NCBI GenBank assembly: GCA_900110015.1
Contig: FOCD01000001.1
Location: 1,353,994 to 1,417,993, forward strand
DNA from: Terribacillus saccharophilus
GTDB taxonomy: Bacteria; Bacillota; Bacilli; Bacillales; Amphibacillaceae
Length of the DNA: 64,000 nt
Reading direction: 5' to 3'
The number at the start of each line of letters is the position of its first letter. The first letter of the stretch is position 1. Shown piece after piece: positions 38,150-46,693 of the stretch. Below the pieces are notes generated by a model. It was not told the origin of the DNA, searched no databases, and was given only the letters and a program-made list of their open reading frames with translations. A program made the translations under genes and the position numbers.

Positions 38150-39857
38150 GATTATCCCCCATTTGTGCTTCGAGCAAACGAACATATAAGCCACGGTTTG
38201 CCATTAATTGTTCATGCGTACCACACTCTGCTATTCTCCCGTTATTCATGACCACAATCAGATCCATTTCCTGCATCCAATGAAGCCGATGGGATGCGAA
38301 GAACAACAGTTTATCTGCAGCAAGCTCCTCAATTACTTCTTTCAATTCATATTCCGTTTCAATATCAAGCTGTGCAGTAGGTTCATCCAGCAGAACAATC
38401 GAACGATCACTTAAGAATGCCCGTGCTAATACAACACGCTGTGCCTGACCGCCGCTCAATGCCCGGGCCCCTTCACCAATTAAAGTATCTGATCCCTCTG
38501 GAAGTCTTTCGACAACCGCTCTGAGCCCAGCATGATCAATCGCTTTTTCTACTCGTTCATCCGTGGCTTCCGGCTCATAAAATCTTACATTATCCTTGAT
38601 GCTACCTTGGAAGATGAATGGGTGCTGCGGAATGTATGCTGTCTGTTTCTGCCAAGCTTCAGCTGAGAAATCAACAGGCATTCCATCCAGTTCCATTTGA
38701 CCGGAAATAGGATCAATAAAACCGCTAAGCAAATCAACGAAAGTCGATTTACCTGCACCGCTTGCTCCAATCAAACCGACCTTCTGATTTCCTTTAATAC
38801 TTAGCTTTATCTCTGACAAAGCAGGACGATCATTATCGTACGTAACCGTCACGTCGTTTAAGACAAGCTCACTGTCTTCTCTCCAAATTTCTGCTTGATT
38901 TCCTTTATGCTTCTCATCTGCAAGCTTGATAACTGCAAGCATCTGATCACCAGCGTCTTTCCCATCCAATGTCGCATGATAATCATTTCCCACCTCACGA
39001 ATCGGAAGGAAATACTCTGGTGCAAGCAGCAGGATCATCAATGCCGGCTCCAGCAAAAGTGTACCATCAATCAACCGTAAGCCAAGTGTCACAGCGACGA
39101 AAGCAATGGCAAGCTGCGTAAATAAGTCCAGCGCAAATGAGGAAAGAAACGCAATTCGCAATGTACCTAACGTGGATTTGCGGTACTGTCCGCTTACCTT
39201 CTCAATCGTCTCACCATGTTCCTTGCTGCGACCTAGGAATTTCAATGTTTCCAATCCTCTTAACGAATCAACAAAGTGATTGGAAAGCATACGATATGCC
39301 TTCCATTGACTGTCCATCTTCTTCTGCGCAGCTAAGCCAAGCAAAATCATAAATGCAACCAAGATAGGAATGGTAACCAATAAAATAACAGCAGAGATAT
39401 CATCGTGCATCCAAATATAAATAAGTACTAACCAAGGTGTAATCATATTGGAAACAAGCTTCGGCAGGAATAGCTCCAAATAGTCCCGAAGTTTACCTGC
39501 GCCTTCCAGCAAGAAGGTAACCAGATTCCCGGTTCCTTCCTGTCTAGTGTAGCGTGGCCCCAGCTTGAATACACTTTCCAAAAATGCTTTCCGCATATCC
39601 GCGACAGTTGCTTCTGCGAAGCGGAAACATATTTTTTTAATAATCAGCTGCAAAAGCTGTCTAGCAAGAAAGGCTGCTATAAAGCAGCCTATAAGTGGTA
39701 TTTGGGAAGTAAAGCTTTCCCCATGGAATAGGTGCGTGATAGCTTCCGCCAGCCATTTCGCTTGAAAGATAATGGCTACAGCTTGCAGCAGCGTCAATGC
39801 GGATAGCCCTAGCAGCACCGTTTTTATTCCTTTGTAAGCCATTAAATTTCTGCCCAT
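38136..39857 (-). CDS. cydD: CydD, ABC exporter subunit for cytochrome bd assembly
   Basis: The 573-residue partner of CydC has six helices and an ATPase with GASGAGKST, LSGGQAQRVVLARAF and SIVLLDEPTAQLD. Its start overlaps the cydB stop as TAATG; the ribosome site is poor, so translation is probably coupled to cydB. An ATG five codons later is an alternative. With CydC it forms the heterodimeric exporter of the inner membrane. Confidence 0.95.
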   Translation of the reverse strand: MGRNLMAYKGIKTVLLGLSALTLLQAVAIIFQAKWLAEAITHLFHGESFTSQIPLIGCFIAAFLARQLLQLIIKKICFRFAEATVADMRKAFLESVFKLGPRYTRQEGTGNLVTFLLEGAGKLRDYLELFLPKLVSNMITPWLVLIYIWMHDDISAVILLVTIPILVAFMILLGLAAQKKMDSQWKAYRMLSNHFVDSLRGLETLKFLGRSKEHGETIEKVSGQYRKSTLGTLRIAFLSSFALDLFTQLAIAFVAVTLGLRLIDGTLLLEPALMILLLAPEYFLPIREVGNDYHATLDGKDAGDQMLAVIKLADEKHKGNQAEIWREDSELVLNDVTVTYDNDRPALSEIKLSIKGNQKVGLIGASGAGKSTFVDLLSGFIDPISGQMELDGMPVDFSAEAWQKQTAYIPQHPFIFQGSIKDNVRFYEPEATDERVEKAIDHAGLRAVVERLPEGSDTLIGEGARALSGGQAQRVVLARAFLSDRSIVLLDEPTAQLDIETEYELKEVIEELAADKLLFFASHRLHWMQEMDLIVVMNNGRIAECGTHEQLMANRGLYVRLLEAQMGDNHEAS

Positions 39858-40873
39858 TAGTATTCCATATGCTCCTTATGATCTACACGTTTACGGAAAA
39901 CGTAATAGCTCCAGATTTGATAACCTAATACGAATGGCAGCAATGCCAAACTAATATAAGTCATGATTTTCAAAGAATAATCTCCTGATGATGCTGACTG
40001 TACAGTTAAGCTGTACGCTTCACTGATAGAACTGATCATTACTCTTGGGAATAAACCAATAAATACAGAAGCAATCAACAGGATCATGATTAAACCAGAC
40101 ATTAAGAATGCCCAGCCATCACGCTTACGTGTGATGAAGTAGCCAGATGCGATATAAACAAGAATACCGACCATAAATAGATACTCTAAGATATTGCCAT
40201 GAACACTGAACATATCTGTTTTAAAGAATGTCATCCCAAGGAATGCAACTAACAAAATTGCATTGATCGGAAGCAAATTCTTCGCTACACGACGGCAACG
40301 TTCCCGTAATGTGTCCATCAAGCGTAGTGTTCCGAAGATAAGGCCATGCCATACGCAAAGCATTGTCAATGTCACTCCGCCAAGAACTGTATAGACGTTA
40401 ATAACATCGGATATGCCAGCATGCATATGCATATTCTCGTCAATTGGTACACCTTGGATTAAGGCAGTAAACATGATACCGAAAGTTAAAGGCGGAATGA
40501 TACTGCCGAAAAGAATCACCCAATCCCATGTCTTACGCCATGTCGGATGCTCTGCTTTACCGCGGAACTCAAATGCTACACCCCGCCCGATTAACCCGAA
40601 CAAAATGAAAGCGAAACAAAGATAAAAACCGCTTAGCATGGACGCATACCAGTTAGGGAAGGCTGCGAACATTGCACCAATAGCTGTAATCAGCCATACC
40701 TCATTTGCATCCCAATATGGACCGATTGAATTGATGAATGCGCGTTTTTCCAAATCATCTTTAGCTACAAATTTACTTGCAATCCCGACGCCGAAGTCGA
40801 AGCCTTCCAGGAAGAAGAAGCCAACGAACAAAACAGCGACGAGGATAAACCAGAATTCATTAAGAGAAAGCAT
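39857..40873 (-). CDS. cydB: CydB, cytochrome bd ubiquinol/menaquinol oxidase subunit II
   Basis: The 338-residue membrane subunit has about eight to nine helices and the family's N-terminal FFLEGFDFGVGI and PYWDANEVWLITAIGAMFAAFP motifs. It pairs with CydA in the terminal quinol oxidase that reduces O2 at low tension. GGAGGGTC precedes the ATG, which lies within the last 14 bases of cydA. The second gene of cydABCD. Confidence 0.96.
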   Translation of the reverse strand: MLSLNEFWFILVAVLFVGFFFLEGFDFGVGIASKFVAKDDLEKRAFINSIGPYWDANEVWLITAIGAMFAAFPNWYASMLSGFYLCFAFILFGLIGRGVAFEFRGKAEHPTWRKTWDWVILFGSIIPPLTFGIMFTALIQGVPIDENMHMHAGISDVINVYTVLGGVTLTMLCVWHGLIFGTLRLMDTLRERCRRVAKNLLPINAILLVAFLGMTFFKTDMFSVHGNILEYLFMVGILVYIASGYFITRKRDGWAFLMSGLIMILLIASVFIGLFPRVMISSISEAYSLTVQSASSGDYSLKIMTYISLALLPFVLGYQIWSYYVFRKRVDHKEHMEY

Positions 40874-42260
40874 GTTGACCCTCCTTCGTGAATGGATCTG
40901 CGATAGGTTCTGTTTCTTCTATATCATGATCTGGTCCTTTTTTGATTTCACGGACGAATAATGTAATCATGACCGCGAACAGAATCAAGTACATGGCCGA
41001 GAAAGTGATAAGGGAGAAAAGAACTTCTCCAGCTGTGACACCAGCACTGACCGCATCCTCTGTTTTCATATAACCAAACACAACCCAAGGCTGACGACCG
41101 ATTTCAGTCATAATCCAACCGGCAGAGTTGCCGATAAACGGAAAACTGATTGCAACGATCATAATGCGCAAATACCATTTGCTATTAACAAGTTTTTTAC
41201 GTGCATAAAGATAAGCACCCCAGATGGATAAAGCAAGAACTGCTCCGCCTAGTATCGTCATAACACGGAAACTCCAGAATGTCGTCTTAACCGGCGGGAT
41301 GTAATTGCCAGGACCATATAGATCTGTATAACGTTCCTGCAACGAATTCATACCTTCAACTGAACCGCTGAACTCACCGTAAGATAAGAAACTTAATACA
41401 TAAGGGATTTTAAGCTCGCCCGTATTTTCTTTCGCTTCTGTATCAATATTAGCGAATACTGTCCAAGGAGCAGGATCGGCACTATCCTCCCATAGACCTT
41501 CACTAGCAGCCATTTTCATTGGCTGTGTTTCAACTAAATACAATGCCTGCTCGTGACCAGAAAGTGCGATACCAATACCACTGATCAATGCGACAACAAT
41601 TGCTATCTTAAATGAACCTTTATAAAATGCCACATGTTTCTTGCGCAAGAGCGCAATGGCACTAATACCTACGATGAATAATGCACCAGTCGCGAACGAA
41701 CCGAAGACTGTATGCGGGAATTCGACCCAAAGCTGACCATTTGTCATGATTGCCAAGAAGTCATTCATCTCAAGCCTGCCATTTTGCAATACTTCTCCGA
41801 CTGGATGCTGCATGAATGAGTTCGCAGACAGAATAAAGAATGCGGAGAAAATCGTACCTAGAGACACAAGCCAAATACATAATGCATGCACCCATTTCGG
41901 CAAGCGATCCCAACCGAATATCCACAAACCAAGGAAAGTGGACTCCAAGAAGAATGCCAGCAACGCTTCTATAGCAAGCGGTGCACCGAAAACATCTCCT
42001 ACAAAACGAGAGTATTCCGACCAGTTCATCCCGAATTGGAATTCCTGTAATATACCGGTGACAACACCGACTGCGAAGTTAATCAGGAATATATGACCCC
42101 AGAACTTCGCCATTTTTTTATATTTATCATCTTTTTTGACCACATACATCGTTTCCATGATTGCAATGATGAATGCCAAACCTATACTTAACGGAACGAA
42201 TAGGAAGTGGAACAATGTCGTTGATGCAAATTGGATACGCGAAAGCTCTACAACATCCAT
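40860..42260 (-). CDS. cydA: CydA, cytochrome bd oxidase subunit I
   Basis: The 466-residue heme subunit carries the quinol site and hemes b558, b595 and d. The axial His lies in TTLFHFLFVPLSIG, with further signatures GAPLAIEALLAFFLEST, SFMQHPVG and GRQPWVVFGYMKT. The Q-loop between helices 6 and 7 is short, as in Bacillus and Geobacillus enzymes rather than E. coli. AAGGCGG precedes the ATG. Two strong Rex boxes upstream suggest that a rising NADH/NAD ratio relieves repression. Confidence 0.96.
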   Translation of the reverse strand: MDVVELSRIQFASTTLFHFLFVPLSIGLAFIIAIMETMYVVKKDDKYKKMAKFWGHIFLINFAVGVVTGILQEFQFGMNWSEYSRFVGDVFGAPLAIEALLAFFLESTFLGLWIFGWDRLPKWVHALCIWLVSLGTIFSAFFILSANSFMQHPVGEVLQNGRLEMNDFLAIMTNGQLWVEFPHTVFGSFATGALFIVGISAIALLRKKHVAFYKGSFKIAIVVALISGIGIALSGHEQALYLVETQPMKMAASEGLWEDSADPAPWTVFANIDTEAKENTGELKIPYVLSFLSYGEFSGSVEGMNSLQERYTDLYGPGNYIPPVKTTFWSFRVMTILGGAVLALSIWGAYLYARKKLVNSKWYLRIMIVAISFPFIGNSAGWIMTEIGRQPWVVFGYMKTEDAVSAGVTAGEVLFSLITFSAMYLILFAVMITLFVREIKKGPDHDIEETEPIADPFTKEGQHAFS

Positions 42261-42299
42261 TTTGCCGCCTTCTTTCTTTTCATAATTTTACCGGAAACT

Positions 42300-42317
42300 T
42301 TGTGAAAATAGTCACAA
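42300..42317. promoter_or_regulatory. Rex box 1, cydABCD
   Basis: TTGTGA, six bases, TCACAA: a perfect match to the redox repressor Rex operator. On the minus strand it lies between a TATACT -10 (around 42334-42339) and the cydA start. Confidence 0.8.
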
Positions 42318-42359
42318 TGTCCTGTTACATTTAGTATACTCCTGCTTTCCTATTTGGGA

Positions 42360-42377
42360 TTGTGAAATATTGAACAA
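42360..42377. promoter_or_regulatory. Rex box 2, cydABCD
   Basis: TTGTGAAATATTGAACAA matches the Rex consensus with one mismatch in the right half. It lies upstream of the predicted -10 and would overlap the -35 region. A weaker third match (TTGTGG...TCACAG, 42379-42398) and TTGTTAACAA (42401-42410) follow, echoing the several Rex sites of B. subtilis cydA. Confidence 0.7.
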
Positions 42378-42412
42378 TTTGTGGCGTAATCGTCACAGCT
42401 TTGTTAACAAAC

Positions 42413-42437
42413 AAAAAAATCCCTTCGAAAGGGATTT
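42413..42437 (-). terminator. Terminator upstream of cydA, reading leftward
   Basis: AAAATCCCTTTCGAAGGGATTTTTTT on the minus strand forms a short stem with seven T residues. It would end transcripts from the 42706-45335 gene cluster. Confidence 0.85.
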
Positions 42438-42563
42438 TCAAGTAGTTAATATGAATTTATTTTGACATAAATTTATAACTGTTGTTTCATTTGGCTGATA
42501 AATCTCGAATAGTCGCAGAGGCAAATTCCGGTAAACTTAGTTCTAGTACTTGCTGTAAACTAT

Positions 42564-42600
42564 GCAGATTTTGCAGTCTGCTTCGGCGGACTAGCGGTCC
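42564..42600 (+). other. Structured intergenic segment with a UUCG tetraloop hairpin
   Basis: In the 267-base gap between the terminator and the acetyltransferase gene, AGTCTGC (42575-42581) and GCGGACT (42586-42592) pair around TTCG, giving the very stable cUUCGg tetraloop. Alternative stems GCAGA/TCTGC and GGAC/GTCC overlap it. There is no T run. The remaining sequence (42438-42705) contains only a 29-codon minus-strand frame without support. Function unknown. Confidence 0.35.
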
Positions 42601-42705
42601 ATTACAGAACACTTATCTTCTTTTCCCGGCAACAGCCAGTACATGATATACCATGCCTCTATAACAATTGGCTAACCGTGCAATAGCTCGCCTTCTATCC
42701 ATTAA

Positions 42706-43176
42706 TTATAAATCTTTGATATACCACACATCACAAGCATAATGCTCTGTTTCACTTAATGGCTTATCCAAACGTTGAAAACCTTGCTTCAGATAGAAAC
42801 GATTTGCAGCGCTCATATTGCTCAGCGTCTCCAAGTAACAGCGATTATAATGCCGTCCGGCAAAATTTAGAGCTGTCTGCAGTAGATCTTGGGCAACACC
42901 CGTTCCTCGGGTATTTTTGGCTGCATACATTTTCTGGAGTTCACACACTTCCGGATGTCCTTCTACAGGGCCAATTCCACAGCCTGCCACAATCGTTCCT
43001 TCTTCTTCCACAACCCAGTATTTAGAACCTGGCTGCTGGTATAAATAATAGAAGCGACCAAGTTCAGGATCACTCCAGGCTGTTCCAGGCTTATCAGCAC
43101 CGAATTCCTTCAAGCATGTCCGGATCAGCTGCTCGACTGGCTGATTATCTTTTTCTTCTATTTCCCTAATTCGCAT
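42706..43176 (-). CDS. GNAT family N-acetyltransferase
   Basis: The 156-residue protein has the GNAT fold: an N-terminal part with EIEEKDNQPVEQLI, strand WVVEEEGTIVAGCGIGPV, the acetyl-CoA loop KNTRGTGVAQDLLQTAL and C-terminal AANRFYLKQGFQRL. Such enzymes transfer acetyl groups to amines of proteins or small molecules. GAGGTGGAAG precedes the ATG. It is the last gene of a leftward cluster of five small genes starting at 45335. The acceptor is unknown. Confidence 0.9.
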   Translation of the reverse strand: MRIREIEEKDNQPVEQLIRTCLKEFGADKPGTAWSDPELGRFYYLYQQPGSKYWVVEEEGTIVAGCGIGPVEGHPEVCELQKMYAAKNTRGTGVAQDLLQTALNFAGRHYNRCYLETLSNMSAANRFYLKQGFQRLDKPLSETEHYACDVWYIKDL

Positions 43177-43187
43177 ACTTCCACCTC

Positions 43188-43370
43188 TTACGCTTCCCGT
43201 TCGAAAATCAGCTCGATACTTAGAGCCATTCCGTCATGCCCTGGAATCGGGTTCATGCTATGTAAACGCCAGCCTTTTTGAGCGTATTCCTGCACAACTT
43301 CCCGATTGTCTGTTTTCATCTTACCCGAAAAAGCCTTCATCTGAATTGTTTCAAATGCGTATGTCAACAT
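43188..43370 (-). CDS. Small DUF4177-like protein
   Basis: The 60-residue protein starts MLTYAFETIQMKAFSGKM and contains EVVQEYAQKGWRLHSMNPI and SIELIFERE, a pattern resembling the DUF4177 fold (one helix packed on three strands). AAGGGGGAAG precedes the chosen ATG; the longer frame reads into the upstream gene. It lies between two acetyltransferase genes. No function is known for the family. Confidence 0.7.
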   Translation of the reverse strand: MLTYAFETIQMKAFSGKMKTDNREVVQEYAQKGWRLHSMNPIPGHDGMALSIELIFEREA

Positions 43371-43410
43371 CCACGCTTCCCCCTTGTATCTCCTATTTAA
43401 CAAAATGTAT

Positions 43411-43827
43411 CTACAGTCTTTTAACCAAAAAATATTGGGTATGTCCAACCGGATGATCCTCTAATTTCCCGTACACTGTATAGCCATGTTTTTCGTAGAA
43501 ACGAGGAGCCTGAAAGCTAAAGCTATCAAGTTTGATAAGTCTAGCACCTTTTTGTTTGGCGAAATTCTCAGCTTCGGCTAATAGCTTTGCACCTAGGCCT
43601 TCCTTACGTTTTGTTTCCTCCACCCAAAGAAAATCAATATGCATATGCTGCCAGAAAAGTGTGCAGGTAACACCACCTACTATACTCCCTGCTTCATCTC
43701 GAACTGTAAACGCAGCGGTTTCCTTTTTTGATTTCACCTCTGCTGGGAGCTGTTCTGCATTATAAGCAATAAGTCTTTCCCGGATATATTGACTTACTTC
43801 TTCATTGCTCTCCTGTATTATCCTCAT
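43411..43827 (-). CDS. GNAT family N-acetyltransferase
   Basis: The 138-residue GNAT protein shows VGGVTCTLFWQHMHIDFLWV, the acetyl-CoA loop KEGLGAKLLAEAENFAKQKG, LIKLDSFSFQAPRFYEKHGY and a C-terminal strand HTQYFLVKRL. The acceptor is unknown. Its start lies within the last 26 bases of the upstream hydrolase gene, so the two are likely on one transcript. Confidence 0.9.
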   Translation of the reverse strand: MRIIQESNEEVSQYIRERLIAYNAEQLPAEVKSKKETAAFTVRDEAGSIVGGVTCTLFWQHMHIDFLWVEETKRKEGLGAKLLAEAENFAKQKGARLIKLDSFSFQAPRFYEKHGYTVYGKLEDHPVGHTQYFLVKRL

Positions 43828-44602
43828 TTTCGTTTCCGCCTCTCAAAAAGAAACGCTCGGTTTCGTCAAATAGGATACCCCTGTCTTCAAGGCTTGCCCA
43901 GCCATGATCTGCCCCAGATACTGTCACAAGTTCTGCCGATTCTGGATATACCTCCATATACTTCTCTCCATACACAATTGGGGCAATGTCATCTGCGTCA
44001 CCATGGATGATTTTCACTAGACCTTGGTAGCTTTTAGCTGTTCCATAAATGTCTAATGTCTTTACATCTTCTATTAATGCAGGTCCAAGCTTTCTACCGC
44101 GTATGTCCATGTAACCTTGCTTTTTAATGATATCGACGGATTTTCCTTGGATGGTGCCTTGCTTCATGATTTCATCGACAATCACAGCTGCTGGTGACCA
44201 TAAGCAAAGCGACTTAATCAGCTCCGGATGCTTACCGGCAGCTATACTGGCTACGACACTTCCAAGACTCATCCCTAGCAAATGGAATTGATCTGGATCG
44301 ACCTCAGGATGCTGGCGGCAAAAATGAATAAGTGCGATTGCTTCTTCTATTTCCCTCGATACGGTCAAATCGAAGAAATCTCCTTCACTTTCTCCACAAC
44401 CACTGAAGTCAAAACGGAACACCACGAAGCCGGCTGATTCCAGCTGATTCCCCATTCGTACAAAACTATCCTGGTTTCCCATACGATTTGAAGCGAAGCC
44501 ATGCAGCATGAGAAGTGCAGGAAACGGTCCTTTGCCTTCAGGAATATGTACAGAGCCTTGCAGCAGTGTATCCTTATGTTTATATACGAGTGTCTTCTTC
44601 AT
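43802..44602 (-). CDS. Alpha/beta hydrolase
   Basis: The 266-residue protein has the serine hydrolase set: LLMLHGFASNRMGN (oxyanion region), nucleophile GMSLGS near residue 117, acid IIHGDADDIAP near 205 and His in SGADHGWA near 235. It resembles esterases or feruloyl-esterase-like BAAT/DLH relatives. AAGGAGGAA precedes the ATG. No signal peptide; substrate unknown. Confidence 0.9.
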   Translation of the reverse strand: MKKTLVYKHKDTLLQGSVHIPEGKGPFPALLMLHGFASNRMGNQDSFVRMGNQLESAGFVVFRFDFSGCGESEGDFFDLTVSREIEEAIALIHFCRQHPEVDPDQFHLLGMSLGSVVASIAAGKHPELIKSLCLWSPAAVIVDEIMKQGTIQGKSVDIIKKQGYMDIRGRKLGPALIEDVKTLDIYGTAKSYQGLVKIIHGDADDIAPIVYGEKYMEVYPESAELVTVSGADHGWASLEDRGILFDETERFFLRGGNENEDNTGEQ

Positions 44603-44615
44603 TTTAAATTCCTCC

Positions 44616-45335
44616 TTATTTTACCATTATCCAGATGATTGTATAGAGAATACAAGGGATACAGAAATACAAAAACGCCGCTAATTTTCCTTGTTCCTGC
44701 ATTTGTCCTTTGATTGCATGATAGATAATGCCTCCCGAAACGAATGCATATAGGCTGGACAGGGTTCCTGCACCTAATGAAAAAGTCGTACCAAGAAGCC
44801 AGCCACCGAGTACTCCGACTAAAAGCAGCCATCTGCCTATTCTCCTGAAAAAGCGCGGACTTTCCTGAGAGAGTTGCAAATCTGATGAAAACAAATAAAT
44901 ACCTAAAGCAGTAAAATAGAATATAGTTTCCTGTGCATTTCCTATTTGACCATGCAATAAAAGATATCCTGTTATGATATTGAAAAGCACATAGTAGGCA
45001 ACAGGAATAGCAGCACGCACATGCAGACGAGGATTTTCCTCCCTATATGCAGACTGCATCATTTCCAAGCCATAATTCATTACCAGGCCAAGCATGGCCA
45101 CTAGAAAACCATGACTGTTCAGCATATCAACAAGATTACTCGAGGTTGATTTCTCTACGGTTCCCTGTGTCGTGCTGAGATTCGGTAAGGTAATGGAAAA
45201 TACGTAAGCAATTGTTATTCCTCCTGAGATAGATCCCAGCCGATATCTAATGCCAGCAGGTATATGATCGAAATATGCTGACAAAAAATGAATCACTGCG
45301 AAAAGACAAACAAATACGAAACTTGTTAACAGCAA
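44616..45335 (-). CDS. Predicted membrane protein, about seven helices
   Basis: This 239-residue protein has seven or so hydrophobic stretches, with FVFVCLFAVIHFLSAYFDH at the N-terminus and LAAFLYFCIPCILYTIIWIM at the end. A TTG start with GAGGAAG upstream is the only one that fits the reading frame well. I do not recognise the family. It heads the leftward cluster and is preceded by a terminator of the GAF-STAS gene. Confidence 0.7.
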   Translation of the reverse strand: MLLTSFVFVCLFAVIHFLSAYFDHIPAGIRYRLGSISGGITIAYVFSITLPNLSTTQGTVEKSTSSNLVDMLNSHGFLVAMLGLVMNYGLEMMQSAYREENPRLHVRAAIPVAYYVLFNIITGYLLLHGQIGNAQETIFYFTALGIYLFSSDLQLSQESPRFFRRIGRWLLLVGVLGGWLLGTTFSLGAGTLSSLYAFVSGGIIYHAIKGQMQEQGKLAAFLYFCIPCILYTIIWIMVK

Positions 45336-45393
45336 GATACTTCTTCCTCTCCATCAGATGCTAACCCATTTCCACTCTGGATCAAACCTAAAC

Positions 45394-45428
45394 AAAAAAA
45401 CCAGACAATTATCACTGTCTGGTTTTAC
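45394..45428 (-). terminator. Terminator of the GAF-STAS gene
   Basis: AAAACCAGACAGTGA pairs with TAATTGTCTGGTTTT on the minus strand and is followed by T residues. Confidence 0.9.
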
Positions 45429-46291
45429 AATCTATCACGCTTCTCCAAATTTAGTCCGATCTTATTCAATGCACGTTCCAAATTGGCTTCTATTGTTATG
45501 TCTTTTAATTCCATCTGCAGAGATAAAGCTTTTAATGCTAAATCCGGATGGAATCCGGTTAGAATTGGTTCCACACCGATAAGCTTCAGTAAGTTGGCTA
45601 TCTTTAATAAAGAATTGCTTACAACATGATCAATCTGAGAGATACCAGATAAGTCGATTACTAGGTAATCTAAATTCAGCTCCTGGCTCTTCTGCAAAGA
45701 TAGCTGAATGATTTTTTCAGATCTGTCCTCATTGATAAATCCGATGATGGGAAGCACTGCAACCCCAGAAGTAATCGGAACGAATGGCGCCGATAGATTT
45801 TGTATCTGCTTGTTGGCATTATCAAGCTCTAACACAAAAGTCAAAAGTGAAGCCATCGTTTCAAATAAACGAACATGTTCTTCCGTAAACGGAAATGATT
45901 TCGAGTCAAGCCCGCAAATGGTTCCGTAGTTTTCTCCGTTCTCAAAATAAATCGGAATCCCGATAAAGCTACCGCCCGCCAAGTTCTTTGCTACATCAAG
46001 TGATTGAGATAATTCGCTATTCGCCAAGTCAGGGATAATTAGAATTTCTCTCCCGTGATCGACACTGAGCTTGCACAATGTCTCATTGAAAGGAAGCTTT
46101 TCTCCTTCTTGAAGAAGTTTTTCTTTCTGATTAACCACTTTAATGATTTGATTATGAACGGTGTCATTTTTAGCGATAAATAATGTGTTAATCTTTACGA
46201 ATTCACTGATAATATTTAGCACACCTTGTGCCGCTTCATCGAAATTATCAAAAGCACTTACACTTTTGGTCATCTCTGCAAATGTTTTCAT
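45425..46291 (-). CDS. GAF-STAS protein, RsbR-like sensor
   Basis: The 288-residue protein has an N-terminal GAF domain (about 15-160; NETLCKLSVDHGREILIIPDL, FIGIPIYFENGENYGTICGLD) and a C-terminal STAS domain (about 170-288; LVIDLSGISQIDHVVSNSLLKI, ILTGFHPDLALKAL). RsbR paralogues with such STAS domains build the stressosome and answer stress, light or redox cues. The residue aligned with the phosphorylated Thr171 of RsbRA is His (IDH). The ATG giving MKTFAEMTK has AAAGG nine bases upstream. The GAF ligand is unknown. Confidence 0.85.
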   Translation of the reverse strand: MKTFAEMTKSVSAFDNFDEAAQGVLNIISEFVKINTLFIAKNDTVHNQIIKVVNQKEKLLQEGEKLPFNETLCKLSVDHGREILIIPDLANSELSQSLDVAKNLAGGSFIGIPIYFENGENYGTICGLDSKSFPFTEEHVRLFETMASLLTFVLELDNANKQIQNLSAPFVPITSGVAVLPIIGFINEDRSEKIIQLSLQKSQELNLDYLVIDLSGISQIDHVVSNSLLKIANLLKLIGVEPILTGFHPDLALKALSLQMELKDITIEANLERALNKIGLNLEKRDRL

Positions 46292-46397
46292 TTCCAAGTA
46301 CCTTTCTCCTTAAACATAATTCGAATATCATACCTTTACCCTAATTAGATTAAGTTATAACACATTTCACAAAGAAAAGTTAGTAATTTTGGCACAT

Positions 46398-46428
46398 AAA
46401 AAAAGCGCGCCGCCTGAGCAGCACGCTA
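46398..46428 (-). terminator. Terminator of the 46-residue ORF
   Basis: AGCGTGCTGC pairs with GGCGGCGCGCT (two G-U) followed by seven T residues on the minus strand. Its presence just after the stop supports the small gene. Confidence 0.75.
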
Positions 46429-46435
46429 AAATTAT

Positions 46436-46576
46436 TTAATTAGCTTTTTTATATGTTTCTGTCTGAGTTTCCGTCACATTTGCAAATTGCTCTCCGTCTT
46501 GCTTAACCATTTTCAACCAAGCTGCAAAACAGCCAACAACACAAGCTACTGCGAACACAATTAAAAGATAAATCAT
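46436..46576 (-). CDS. 46-residue membrane protein under a Rex-like operator
   Basis: The minus strand has GAGGTG, six bases, ATG and a 46-codon frame. The peptide MIYLLIVFAVACVVGCFAAW is one hydrophobic helix, followed by a hydrophilic tail (KMVKQDGEQF...). An extended -10 (TGGCATAAT) and a Rex/Fnr-type box lie upstream, and a terminator follows directly. The size, topology and redox operator recall small cytochrome bd subunits (CydX, CydS), and cydABCD lies 4 kb away, but I cannot show homology. Two cysteines (residues 12 and 16) are in the helix. Confidence 0.6.
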   Translation of the reverse strand: MIYLLIVFAVACVVGCFAAWLKMVKQDGEQFANVTETQTETYKKAN

Positions 46577-46640
46577 TTTGTGCACCTCACATAGTCATTT
46601 GATTATGATTATGCCATGGTTTAACGCAAAGGAAAACAAT

Positions 46641-46658
46641 TTGTGACGATGTTCACAA
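46641..46658. promoter_or_regulatory. Rex- or Fnr-type operator upstream of the 46-residue ORF
   Basis: TTGTGA, six bases, TCACAA, the same arms as Rex box 1 of cydA. It is centred about 48 bases before the predicted start point, so it could also be an Fnr activator site (TGTGA-N6-TCACA), though Fnr usually sits nearer -41. Confidence 0.6.
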
Positions 46659-46675
46659 ACAGTTCAAATTTCACT

Positions 46676-46691
46676 GACACATAAGTGTCAC
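46676..46691. other. Short hairpin after yhfP
   Basis: TGACAC and GTGTCA pair around a four-base loop just after the yhfP stop codon. There is no T run, so it may be a weak terminator or only a stabilising 3' hairpin. Confidence 0.4.
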
Positions 46692-46693
46692 AC

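Noticed and set aside
42620-42705. 29-codon minus-strand frame before the acetyltransferase
   Set aside because: Arg-rich with no ribosome site and no hydrophobic or domain signal.
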